This document shows, piece by piece, positions 20,060 through 27,215 of a stretch of 32,266 bases of DNA. Location of the stretch: contig JAIYDW010000141.1 of assembly GCA_027487315.1 (NCBI GenBank), forward strand, positions 1 through 32,266, written 5' to 3'. Under the pieces are notes generated by a model. That model was not told the origin of the DNA. It saw only the letters and a program-made list of their open reading frames with translations, and did not search any database. A program made the position numbers and the translations under genes. Origin of the DNA: Verrucomicrobiaceae bacterium (GTDB lineage Bacteria > Verrucomicrobiota > Verrucomicrobiia > Verrucomicrobiales > Verrucomicrobiaceae). The first letter of the stretch is position 1, and every line of letters starts with the position of its first letter.

Positions 20060-20315
20060 GGTGAGGATGGGGAAGCGGGTTTTTTGGACAGGATTGCAGG
20101 ATTGACGGGATTTGGGTGAGGGGGGGCTGGTAGAAAGATGGGGGGCAGGAAAAGGAGATGGAGGGGGGGATTGGGGAGAGGGGGCGATTTGCACCGCAGA
20201 GGTGGGATGGCCGCAGAGGGGGAATGCAGGAGGGTGTTGGTGGTGATTTGGGGGGTGATTGAGAGGGGGTTTTGGTGAGGTGGGCAGTGATTGGGATGTT
20301 GGGAGATGGGGGCAC
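20060..20315. repeat. Repeat-rich gap downstream of the DUF971 gene
   Basis: No gene seen. It contains an ACAGGATT/GCAGGATT/GACGGGATT period-8/9 repeat (20081-20114), related to 24948-24992. It also has two CCGCAGAGG units (around 20188-20220) in G-rich DNA. Confidence 0.7.
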
Positions 20316-20345
20316 GAAAAACGGGCTCCTTTTTGGGGAGCCCGT
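20316..20345 (-). terminator. Rho-independent terminator of the beta-strand-repeat PEP-CTERM gene
   Basis: On the minus strand ACGGGCTCC pairs with GGAGCCCGT across a 7-base loop, followed by a T-run. It lies 45 bases beyond the stop of the gene at 20390-22384. Confidence 0.88.
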
Positions 20346-20356
20346 TGAGGGGGAGA

Positions 20357-20373
20357 CCGCCTGGGACAGGCGG
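20357..20373. repeat. CCGCCTG hairpin repeat
   Basis: Perfect CCGCCTG-GGA-CAGGCGG hairpin, sharing the GGA loop and CCGCCT stem of the hairpin at 11417-11435. It lies between the terminator and the stop codon of the PEP-CTERM gene. Confidence 0.65.
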
Positions 20374-20389
20374 GGGACTTTTGGAGAGG

Positions 20390-22384
20390 CTAGCGGCGGC
20401 GGCGGAGGGTGAGGGTGAGGAGGCCGAGGGTTAGGAAGAGGGTGCGGGAGGGTTCGGGGACGATGGAGAAGGTTCCTGAGAGGCGATCAAATTGGCCGAT
20501 GAGATCTCCAGAAAGACCTAGATTGGTGTAGTCCACGTTGAAGTCATCGGTGATGGTGCCTCCGCCTGTAAAATCAAACAGGTGCCATGAATCTCCCAAG
20601 GCGAAGGTGGTGGGGCCGATTCGGTTTGTGATCACGATGGTTCCGAGATTTGGGCCCATGCTGTTGTTGTTGAGGGTGCCAGGGAGTTTGATGTAGTCAG
20701 CGGAGCCGAGGGGGTTGGCACCGCCAATGCGGGTGAAGAGATCGAAGTGGAAGAGGGAGGAGGTGGAGGTCGTAGTGACCCCACTGCCAGAGGTCGTGAG
20801 GGTGATGGAAGAGGCGACGGGGGAGCCGAGGGTGGTGTCGCCGACGATGAGGCTGCCGTTGAGGTTAATGTTTGTGTTGATGGCTGGGGCGATGATGCCG
20901 GTGCCGGAGAGTGTGCCGGTGGAGTCGAGGGTGAGTGCGCCAGTGCCGGTGGCGGAGCCCGAGCCGTTGGTGACGTTGAGGGTGCCGCCTGAGATGGTGG
21001 TACCGCCTGTGTAGGTGTTGGTATCGCCCAAAGTCTGAGTGCCAGAGCCAGATTTGACGAGACTGATCGCTCCTGTGATAATGCCAGAGTTCGCATTGGT
21101 GCCGTCCCCGTAGCTGTAGGTTCCGCTGCCACCGATGGTGAGGGTAGCAGTACCACCGGAAGTCACGGTGTTATTGGTGGGAGTTGCATTGCTGCCGGTC
21201 GTTGAGTTAAGGCCAGCGATCTGCTGGCTGCGGCTGTTCAGGTCGAGCGTGCCGAGGTTAGCACTGGAAGCCTGACCAAGGGCAACCACGGTGCCGGTGG
21301 GCAAGCGGTCGTTGCCGGTGGTGAGTTGAAGGGTTCCCTGCTGGATACTGGTCGCCCCGTCATATGTATGCACGCCAGCGGCAATGAGGATTCCGGTTCC
21401 CACTTTGGTGAACGATCCTCCTGCGGTGCCTGCAACAACATTCGTCAGGGTGATGGTTCCTCCTGTAGTGTCGAAGGTTCCTCCACTTGCACCCAAGGTG
21501 AGCCCACGATTGCTGCTGAAGTTCACACTTCCCGTGGAACGGATTCCACCCCCATTCAGGGTGATTTGATCTGCGACATTAGAAGCAGGGTTTGCGCCGA
21601 ACATGCTTTCGCCACTGCCTGCAACAAAGCCCGCATTGATCACGGTCTTGCCCGTGAAGGTATTGTTGGTTGCCAAAGTTAGAGTGCCCGTGCCTGTTTT
21701 AGTGAAGCCCGAGTTCGTTGACAGTTCACTGATGATACTTGAGATCGTCAGCGTTCTACCGGATGCAATATCGAAGATGCCGTCAGTGATGCCCAATCGC
21801 AAGCCCATTGTATTACTGCCCGAAATGTTAGGTGCAATTGTAAAGTCAGCCGAGCCAGCAACTCGGACTAGAGTTTTTCCGACCGAGTTAATTGTTGCTC
21901 CGTTGACCTGGAGAATTCCGTTTGTGCCAGAGTTGTTTCCAATGGTTAGACCAGTGGTGTTTGTTTTGTTAAAGTCGATCCCACCTAGCGTTAAGGTAGC
22001 ACCCAAACCATTGGCCCCAGTAGCTGCAAAGTTTAAACCAATCGTGCTCGCGGCATTGGTTGCCCCAACTGCCATAATGTCTGTTGCGAGACCTGGCGTG
22101 CCATTCGCTGGTGTCCTCGTCGATAACCCTGCGAACGTACCAGAGGGGTTCCAGTTAGTGCCATTTGCCCATGACCCTCCAGTGGAGCCTGTCCAAGTGC
22201 GGGTTGTCTGTCCCCAAGCCACTGGACCGAACGCTAAACATAGAACGACGGCGAGAGCGAGTTTTGGGTTTGGGGAAAGCTTAAAGCCATGCCCGGGAAT
22301 TACGCGGATAAGACCTTTGAGTGCGAGGAAAAGTTCGAAATACTTCGATCGAAGGAAAGGGGGCGTGGCAAAGATTCTGTTCAT
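20390..22384 (-). CDS. Autotransporter-associated beta-strand-repeat protein with PEP-CTERM sorting signal
   Basis: A 664-residue secreted surface protein. The signal peptide has an unusually long N-region; the hydrophobic core is KLALAVVLCLAFGPVAWGQ at about 42-60. The body is rich in Gly, Thr, Asn and Ser and has repeated units of the autotransporter-associated (PATR) type: a TGTGTLTLA-type start, then NTFTGKTVINAG, HTYDGATSIQQGTL or NTYTGGTTISGGTLNV. These form a right-handed beta-helix in related proteins. There is no outer-membrane autotransporter barrel. Instead it ends in PEPSRTLFLTLGLL plus RRRR, a PEP-CTERM signal processed by an exosortase, so it is likely anchored or released at the cell surface. 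No exosortase gene is in view. It has its own terminator. Confidence 0.9.
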   Translation of the reverse strand: MNRIFATPPFLRSKYFELFLALKGLIRVIPGHGFKLSPNPKLALAVVLCLAFGPVAWGQTTRTWTGSTGGSWANGTNWNPSGTFAGLSTRTPANGTPGLATDIMAVGATNAASTIGLNFAATGANGLGATLTLGGIDFNKTNTTGLTIGNNSGTNGILQVNGATINSVGKTLVRVAGSADFTIAPNISGSNTMGLRLGITDGIFDIASGRTLTISSIISELSTNSGFTKTGTGTLTLATNNTFTGKTVINAGFVAGSGESMFGANPASNVADQITLNGGGIRSTGSVNFSSNRGLTLGASGGTFDTTGGTITLTNVVAGTAGGSFTKVGTGILIAAGVHTYDGATSIQQGTLQLTTGNDRLPTGTVVALGQASSANLGTLDLNSRSQQIAGLNSTTGSNATPTNNTVTSGGTATLTIGGSGTYSYGDGTNANSGIITGAISLVKSGSGTQTLGDTNTYTGGTTISGGTLNVTNGSGSATGTGALTLDSTGTLSGTGIIAPAINTNINLNGSLIVGDTTLGSPVASSITLTTSGSGVTTTSTSSLFHFDLFTRIGGANPLGSADYIKLPGTLNNNSMGPNLGTIVITNRIGPTTFALGDSWHLFDFTGGGTITDDFNVDYTNLGLSGDLIGQFDRLSGTFSIVPEPSRTLFLTLGLLTLTLRRRR

Positions 22385-22825
22385 GAGTGTGGAAATTAGT
22401 GCTGAGCCGAGGAGTGGGGGCGGCTTTCACAGGGGGTGAGCTCTTCGGGTAGGAGCGGTAGGGAAGGATGTTTTTGGGGTGTTGGGTGAGGAATGGAATT
22501 GGGGTTGTTTAAGAATTCGGAAGGGGAAATATGAGCCATGAGGTGTAACAAGGACGGGGGATGCGACGCTAGGCAGTGAATCGTGAGCGTGGGGAACTAG
22601 GGGGCAATGATATCCAGGTTAAAGTGGGAAATCTGGTGTTAGAAGCAAAGAAATTGAGGGGGCGATTTTGTCACTGTGGGGATGATTCTAGTGCAGCATG
22701 ATGGGGGCCAATGGGTTGATTTTGTTGGGATTGGATGGTGTTTTGTTAGGTTAGGAAATTGTTTGGATTAGAACTAAGTGGGTTGTGTTGAAATTTGAGA
22801 GGTGTGGTGTTGGGGGCGTGGGGCA
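22385..22825. other. Intergenic region between the two PEP-CTERM genes
   Basis: About 440 bases without a convincing gene on either strand. It should contain the promoter of the downstream minus-strand gene, but I cannot point to a clear one. Composition is more AT-rich than in neighbouring genes. Confidence 0.5.
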
Positions 22826-22859
22826 CAAAAAACCGCCGGGGTCTTGCGACGCCCGGCGG
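22826..22859 (-). terminator. Rho-independent terminator of the second PEP-CTERM gene
   Basis: On the minus strand CCGCCGGG pairs with CCCGGCGG across an 11-base loop, followed by TTTTTT. It lies 22 bases beyond the stop codon. Confidence 0.9.
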
Positions 22860-22881
22860 GAGAAGAGGGATGATGATCGAA

Positions 22882-23598
22882 CTATTGGCGGCGGCGGCGG
22901 AAGATGAGGCCTAGGCCGCCGATGCCGAGGAGGAGGGCGCGGGAGGGTTCGGGGATCGCGACTAGGTCACCGTTGAGAACCAGATCATTTGCAGCAGTAT
23001 CTAAAGGGTCATTGAAATAGAAGGTTCCTCCGACTGTGGTTGCTCCCCACGCTATCAAACGGAACGTGACGGTTTCCGTAACGTTTTGTAGTGCGCTGAT
23101 TCCACTCAAATCAATCAACGACTGAGGGTTGCCAGCGGCAGTTGTGATGGCTCCCCACGTGATATCGCTTCCAATATCAGCAAATGAGCCTGTGCCAATT
23201 CGGTATTGCCATTGTCCTGTTGATGGGCCGCTGGACGAGCGCCGGATATTATACGCTCCAATGCTTTCGAACGACATTGCAATCAGAGGATCAGGAGTAA
23301 TGCTGAAAGAATAAAAGTTATTGGCGGTAATTGCACTGGCCTCGCTAGGAGTTACAATATTGAAGTTATTTGCACCCCAGGCATTGGCGGCACCGCTTCC
23401 GGTGCCAAGTGTGTGATTTCGGGTCAACCCGACAGCAGAGACGTCATTATCTATGGTGCCTGGTGCGTAAGGAGAGGCCCCGAAGTTGCCGCTTCCGCCG
23501 GTTAGAGTGCTGAAATCCCATCCTACCAACACGACAGAGGCGTTGGCGGAGATATTTATGAGGCAGACACAGACTAGCAGGAGAAGTTTTGTTTTCAT
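22882..23598 (-). CDS. PEP-CTERM sorting domain protein, unknown body
   Basis: A 238-residue exported protein. The signal peptide MKTKLLLLVCVCLINISANA is clear from ATG 23598; the frame is open 51 codons further upstream, but that part looks non-coding. The body (WDFSTLTGGSGNFGASPYAP onward) resembles the beta-sandwich type seen in other PEP-CTERM proteins, with a FSITPDP... and a DLSGISALQ stretch, but I do not recognise a named domain. The C-terminus is IPEPSRALLLGIGGLG followed by FRRRRQ: the PEP motif, a hydrophobic segment and a basic tail. It should be processed by an exosortase. Codon usage is less G-skewed than in the neighbours. Function unknown. Confidence 0.87.
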   Translation of the reverse strand: MKTKLLLLVCVCLINISANASVVLVGWDFSTLTGGSGNFGASPYAPGTIDNDVSAVGLTRNHTLGTGSGAANAWGANNFNIVTPSEASAITANNFYSFSITPDPLIAMSFESIGAYNIRRSSSGPSTGQWQYRIGTGSFADIGSDITWGAITTAAGNPQSLIDLSGISALQNVTETVTFRLIAWGATTVGGTFYFNDPLDTAANDLVLNGDLVAIPEPSRALLLGIGGLGLIFRRRRQ

Positions 23599-24124
23599 GG
23601 TTTTGAAGTATTGGGATGTGTGATGATTGGCGAAGAAAGTTGATACCTGGGGTGCTATTTTCAATTTAAGTAGGGAAACGAGTTTGTCACTGAGGTGAGG
23701 GCGTTTGCTATGCGTTTTGGGTTTAGGGTTCGAAGGATCTAACTCTGGCAAGTACCTCGTTAAGCATAGGGGGTGCCAAGTTGTGTGGAAGAAACTTAGT
23801 TTTTTTGAGATGGAAATTATGGTGGGGGTGGTGATCTGGGATCAGTAATCAGCATTCAGTGGTCGGCCGTTGGTGGTTAGGGTGGGTTTAGGATATGGTC
23901 TTTGGGTTTTGGGCTGGAGGGAGTTGGGAGTGATGCATGGTGGGAAGGAGGGGATGGGTCTATGGGGGAGGGTAGTGCGAGTGAGGTGATTGCGTTTGTT
24001 TTTTGGGGGCAAGCCAGCGGCTTGCTCCACGGGGGAGGGGGAGTGCAAGCAAGATGCTTGCACCACCTTGGGGGGAGGTGAGGCGGGGGCTTGCACTGGT
24101 TTTGGGGATGGGTAGGGTGGGGGG
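23599..24124. repeat. Intergenic region with heptamer and hairpin repeats
   Basis: No gene seen. Upstream of the PEP-CTERM gene the sequence is AT-richer and probably holds its promoter. At 23838-23878 is a heptamer series (AGTAATC, AGCATTC, AGTGGTC, GGCCGTT, GGTGGTT). At 24008-24030 is the GCAAGCC-AGC-GGCTTGC element with a TCCAC tail, and at 24044-24062 a perfect TGCAAGCA-AGA-TGCTTGCA hairpin with a CCACC tail. Confidence 0.75.
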
Positions 24125-24922
24125 ATGGAGGAATATCATCGTTTGTTGCGCAAGGTGCTGGAGCAGGGGAGCTACCGGGAGGATCGGACCGGGGTGGGGG
24201 CGTACTCGGTGTTTGGGGAGCAGAGTCGCTATGATCTGAGTGAGACGTTTCCTCTGGTGACGACGAAGAAGCTGCACTTGCGGTCGATCATTCACGAGCT
24301 GCTGTGGTTTCTGAAGGGGGACACGAATGTTTCGTATCTGCGGGAGAATCAGGTGACGATCTGGGATGAGTGGGCGGATGCGAACGGGGACTTGGGGCCG
24401 GTGTATGGGGCGCAGTGGAGGAGGTGGCAGGGGTCGCCGGAGGCGGAGCCGGTGGATCAGGTGGCGCGGTTGATCGAGGGATTGAAGACGAATCCGTTCA
24501 GTCGGCGGCACATTGTGAGTGCGTGGAATGTGGCGCGCATTGACGAGATGGCGCTGCCGCCGTGTCACTGTTTGTTCCAGTTTTTTGTGTCAGGGGATCG
24601 GCTAAGCTGTCAGTTGTATCAGCGGAGTGCGGATTTGTTTTTGGGGGTGCCATTCAACATTGCGTCTTATGCGCTGCTGACGCTGATGGTGGCACAGGTG
24701 TGCGGGCTGAAGCCGGGGGAGTTTGTGCACACGTTTGGGGATCTGCATTTGTATGCGAATCACTTGGAGCAGGCGCGGCTGCAGTTGACGCGGGAGCCGA
24801 AGGCGCTGCCGGTGATGCGGTTGAATCCGAAGGTGACGGCGATTGACGGGTTTCGGTATGAGGATTTTACGCTGGAGGGGTATGAGCCTTGGCCGGGGAT
24901 TAAGGCGGAGATTGCGGTGTGA
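24125..24922 (+). CDS. thyA: Thymidylate synthase ThyA
   Basis: It methylates dUMP to dTMP using 5,10-methylene-tetrahydrofolate. The 265-residue protein aligns along its whole length with E. coli ThyA (264 aa). Conserved parts are [16 protein letters not shown], the folate/dUMP region [13 protein letters not shown], the catalytic cysteine in [11 protein letters not shown] (about C147), [20 protein letters not shown], and the C-terminal [14 protein letters not shown], which closes the active site. The cysteine two residues later (CHC) is uncommon at that position but not disruptive. Dihydrofolate reductase, which often follows thyA, is not adjacent. ATG 24125 gives the standard length. Confidence 0.97.
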   Translation: MEEYHRLLRKVLEQGSYREDRTGVGAYSVFGEQSRYDLSETFPLVTTKKLHLRSIIHELLWFLKGDTNVSYLRENQVTIWDEWADANGDLGPVYGAQWRRWQGSPEAEPVDQVARLIEGLKTNPFSRRHIVSAWNVARIDEMALPPCHCLFQFFVSGDRLSCQLYQRSADLFLGVPFNIASYALLTLMVAQVCGLKPGEFVHTFGDLHLYANHLEQARLQLTREPKALPVMRLNPKVTAIDGFRYEDFTLEGYEPWPGIKAEIAV

Positions 24923-25024
24923 CGATTGCGGATTGCGGATTGCGGCGTTTTTTTGGACAGGATTGACAGGATTTTTGGATTAACGGGATTTTTTGAGGAG
25001 GATAAAGGGGATTAGGGGTGTTTG
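24923..25024. repeat. Tandem GATTGCG heptamers and ACAGGATT repeat
   Basis: Immediately after the thyA stop are three perfect GATTGCG units (24924-24944), then a period-9 stretch with GACAGGATT-type units and AACGGGATT (24948-24992). The latter resembles 20081-20114. Confidence 0.75.
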
Positions 25025-25158
25025 GGGAATCGGAGGGTCAGGGGCATTTGCTTGCGCTTTGCTTCACCCTTCGGGCAGCCTATGGCTGGCTACCTCCCTT
25101 CGGTCGGTTCGCGGAGCGATGACGGGTACTTTGGGGGTGACTTGGTTGGGGGTGAGCG
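25025..25158. repeat. 134-bp direct repeat, copy A
   Basis: By eye it matches 25813-25946 at 131 of 134 positions (differences at 25046, 25079 and 25149). It contains several tight hairpins with 3-base loops: CCC-TTC-GGG, AGCC-TAT-GGCT and TCGC-GGA-GCGA. No open frame, terminal inverted repeat or target-site duplication is apparent. Confidence 0.88.
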
Positions 25159-25222
25159 ATTGGCGGATTGCGGATTTTTTGGGAATTTTTGACTTTGGGG
25201 GGTGGTGGTGGGAGGATGGGGG

Positions 25223-25762
25223 ATGAAACGGGTTTTGCTGCTTTTGATGGAGGGGTTTGAGGAGATGGAGGCTTTGGTGCCGGTGGATGTGTTGCGTCGG
25301 GCGGGGGTGGAGGTGGTGATGGCGTCGCTGGGGGAGGGGATCCAGGTGAGGGGTCGCTGCGGGGTGACGGTGCATGCGGATGCGATGCTGGAGGGGATGA
25401 CGGGGGCGGGATTTGATTTGCTGGTGATTCCGGGCGGGCCAGCGGTGAAGGCGATGCGGGTGGATGGGCGGGCGGCTGCGCTGGCGGTGGGGTTTGTGGG
25501 GCAGGGGAAGCCGGTGGGGGCGATCTGTGCGGGGCCGTTGGTGCTGGCGGATGCGGGGTTGCTTTCGGGGAGACGGTTTACGGCGCATCCGTCGGTGTCG
25601 GGGGAGTTGCCGGGGGTGCTGGGTGGGGAGAAGGTGGTGGAGGATGGGCTGGTGGTGACGAGTCGGGGGGCGGGGACGGCTTTGGAGTTTGGTTTGGCGT
25701 TGGTGAGGCGGTTGTGTGGGGAAGGGGTGGTGGAGGAGGTGGTGAGGGGGATGGCGGGGTAG
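25223..25762 (+). CDS. DJ-1/PfpI family protein (YajL-like)
   Basis: A 179-residue member of the DJ-1/ThiJ/PfpI superfamily. MEGFEEMEAL holds the conserved Glu, AICAGPLVLADAG holds the nucleophile-elbow Cys (matching DJ-1 C106), and TAHPSV holds the conserved His. Family members are reported to act in oxidative stress defence, as chaperones or as glyoxalase/deglycase enzymes; which applies here is unknown. ATG 25223 is preceded by GGGAGG at 25210-25215; a GTG at 25202 would add seven residues. The gene lies between two near-identical 134-bp direct repeats, so it could be lost or duplicated by recombination. Confidence 0.9.
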   Translation: MKRVLLLLMEGFEEMEALVPVDVLRRAGVEVVMASLGEGIQVRGRCGVTVHADAMLEGMTGAGFDLLVIPGGPAVKAMRVDGRAAALAVGFVGQGKPVGAICAGPLVLADAGLLSGRRFTAHPSVSGELPGVLGGEKVVEDGLVVTSRGAGTALEFGLALVRRLCGEGVVEEVVRGMAG

Positions 25763-25812
25763 GGGATTTTGGATTGCGGATTGCGGTGGATGAAGGGGTT
25801 TGGGAGAATTTA

Positions 25813-25946
25813 GGGAATCGGAGGGTCAGGGGCGTTTGCTTGCGCTTTGCTTCACCCTTCGGGCAGTCTATGGCTGGCTACCTCCCTTCGGTCGGTTCGC
25901 GGAGCGATGACGGGTACTTTGGGGGTGACTTGGTTGTGGGTGAGCG
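25813..25946. repeat. 134-bp direct repeat, copy B
   Basis: Second copy, 788 bases after copy A. The change C to T at 25867 turns a G-C pair of the AGCC-TAT-GGCT hairpin into a G-U pair in the plus-strand RNA. After 25946 the copies differ by a 7-base deletion and then rejoin at GGATTGCGGA. Confidence 0.88.
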
Positions 25947-26032
25947 GATTGCGGAGGGGGTGTCGCGCGGGGCGAGGACGAGAAGGGTGAGGTGGGGGTT
26001 GAAGTTTTGGGGTTGTGGTTTGAGGGTGGGGG

Positions 26033-27112
26033 ATGGAGCGGTTTCCTTGGCGGTTTTTGGTTTACCTTTTGGCGGGGGTGTATCTGTTTGTGGACATGGT
26101 GGTTTGGCGGGGGCCGGTGCATCGGCGGTTGACGCGGCCTTGGGGATTGGAGGGGGATGCGGTGGGGAATGGGGAGGCGGTGGCAATGGTTTACGGGAAG
26201 CCGATTACGAAGCTGGAATTGGCGGAGGCGATTCGGGGGTATGCGTGGAGGCGGGGGGAGGTGTGGGGGTCGCTGAGTGCGGAGGCGCAGAAGATGACGC
26301 GGGCGGTGGTTTTGGAGCAGTTGATTAATGATCGGCTGGTGCGGGCTTTCCGGGTGATGAATGGTTTGGATGTGCGAGTGCCGGAGGCGGCGGCGGAGCG
26401 GGAGGTGGAGATGATGCGGCGGCAGTTTCCAGCGGAGGGGGAATGGGTGGCGCGGCTAACTGGGCAGGCGATGACGGAGGCGGAGTTTGCGGAGGAGGCG
26501 CGGGAGGCGCTGGCGGATGAGGCGTGGATCGAAGAGAAGATCAGGCATCGGGTGGTGGAGGTAACGGAGGAGGTGGTGCGGGCTTGGTATGAAGAGCATG
26601 CGGTGGAGATGACGGTGCCGGAGCGGTTTCAGGTTTCGCATTTGTTTTTGACGGCGCATGATCCGGAGAAGCGGGATCGGGCGGCGGAGGTGGCGGCGGT
26701 TTCGGCGAGAGTGGTGGAAGCGGATGAGGCGGCGTTTGTGAAGGTGGTGGCGGAGGTGTCGGAGGATGAGCGGACGAAGTTGAAGGGGGGTGATTTGGGG
26801 TGGTTCGCGTCGCAGCGGATGCCAGGGGATTTCATGGCGGCTGTTCGAGCGGCGCCGGTGGGGGAGACGTCGGGTGTCGTGAAGACCGAGTTGGGATGGC
26901 ATTGGCTGCGGGTGCAGGCGCGGGAGGCGGAGCGGGTGCCGGAGTATGAGGAAGTGAAGGGGGAGATCCGGGTGATGCTGGAAGGGGAGCGAAGGGAGAT
27001 GGCGGTGAAGGCTTTGATGGGGGAGTTGAGGGTGAGGTCGGTGAAGCCGACACGGTTTTTGCATGTGTTTCAGTCGGTGGTTGAGGGGGTGGGGGGAGTG
27101 AGTGATCAGTAA
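26033..27112 (+). CDS. SurA/PpiC-like peptidyl-prolyl cis-trans isomerase
   Basis: A 359-residue membrane-anchored or exported folding factor. An N-terminal hydrophobic segment (FLVYLLAGVYLFVDMVVW) is followed by a SurA_N-like helical region (about 50-190: VAMVYGKPITKLELAEAI, LEQLINDRLV). A parvulin domain (about 200-310) carries the recognisable FQVSHLFL, GGDLGWFASQRMPGDF and SGVVKTELGWHWLRV motifs. Parvulins speed proline isomerisation and assist outer-membrane protein folding. It fits with the DsbD and Prc proteins of the window. The last codons (Ser-Asp-Gln) and the TAA stop come from the heptamer repeat at 27101-27135. ATG 26033 starts 86 bases after repeat copy B. Confidence 0.88.
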   Translation: MERFPWRFLVYLLAGVYLFVDMVVWRGPVHRRLTRPWGLEGDAVGNGEAVAMVYGKPITKLELAEAIRGYAWRRGEVWGSLSAEAQKMTRAVVLEQLINDRLVRAFRVMNGLDVRVPEAAAEREVEMMRRQFPAEGEWVARLTGQAMTEAEFAEEAREALADEAWIEEKIRHRVVEVTEEVVRAWYEEHAVEMTVPERFQVSHLFLTAHDPEKRDRAAEVAAVSARVVEADEAAFVKVVAEVSEDERTKLKGGDLGWFASQRMPGDFMAAVRAAPVGETSGVVKTELGWHWLRVQAREAERVPEYEEVKGEIRVMLEGERREMAVKALMGELRVRSVKPTRFLHVFQSVVEGVGGVSDQ

Positions 27113-27159
27113 TCAGTGATCAGTATTCAGTAGTGATGAGCGATCGGAGATCGGAAGTG
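27101..27159. repeat. Heptamer tandem repeat (AGTNATC type)
   Basis: Five contiguous seven-base units: AGTGATC, AGTAATC, AGTGATC, AGTATTC, AGTAGTG, then a 3-base offset and more degenerate units (AGCGATC, GGAGATC, GGAAGTG). Resembles the short tandemly repeated repetitive sequences described in cyanobacteria. It encodes the end of the isomerase gene. Confidence 0.8.
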
Positions 27160-27215
27160 AGGTGAAGCGGGTGTTTGGGCGTTGACTGGGAGGGGTAGGG
27201 GGGTTTGGTGGGGGG

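Noticed and set aside
21603-22439. 278-residue plus-strand open frame opposite the beta-strand-repeat gene
   Set aside because: It mirrors the repeats of the real minus-strand gene, which has a signal peptide, PEP-CTERM end and terminator. The antisense frame shows no recognisable domain.
22385-22825. Non-coding RNA or tRNA between the PEP-CTERM genes
   Set aside because: No cloverleaf, promoter-terminator pair or strong fold was found by eye. The only strong hairpin is the terminator at 22826-22859.
25025-25946. Composite transposon around the DJ-1 gene
   Set aside because: The flanking repeats have no transposase, terminal inverted repeats or target-site duplications that I can see.
25714-26328. 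204-residue Gly-rich plus-strand frame overlapping the DJ-1 end, repeat copy B and the isomerase start
   Set aside because: It runs through repeat DNA and out of frame over two supported genes; no domain.
27101-27159. Possible CRISPR array
   Set aside because: Units are seven bases with no spacers, and no cas genes are present.
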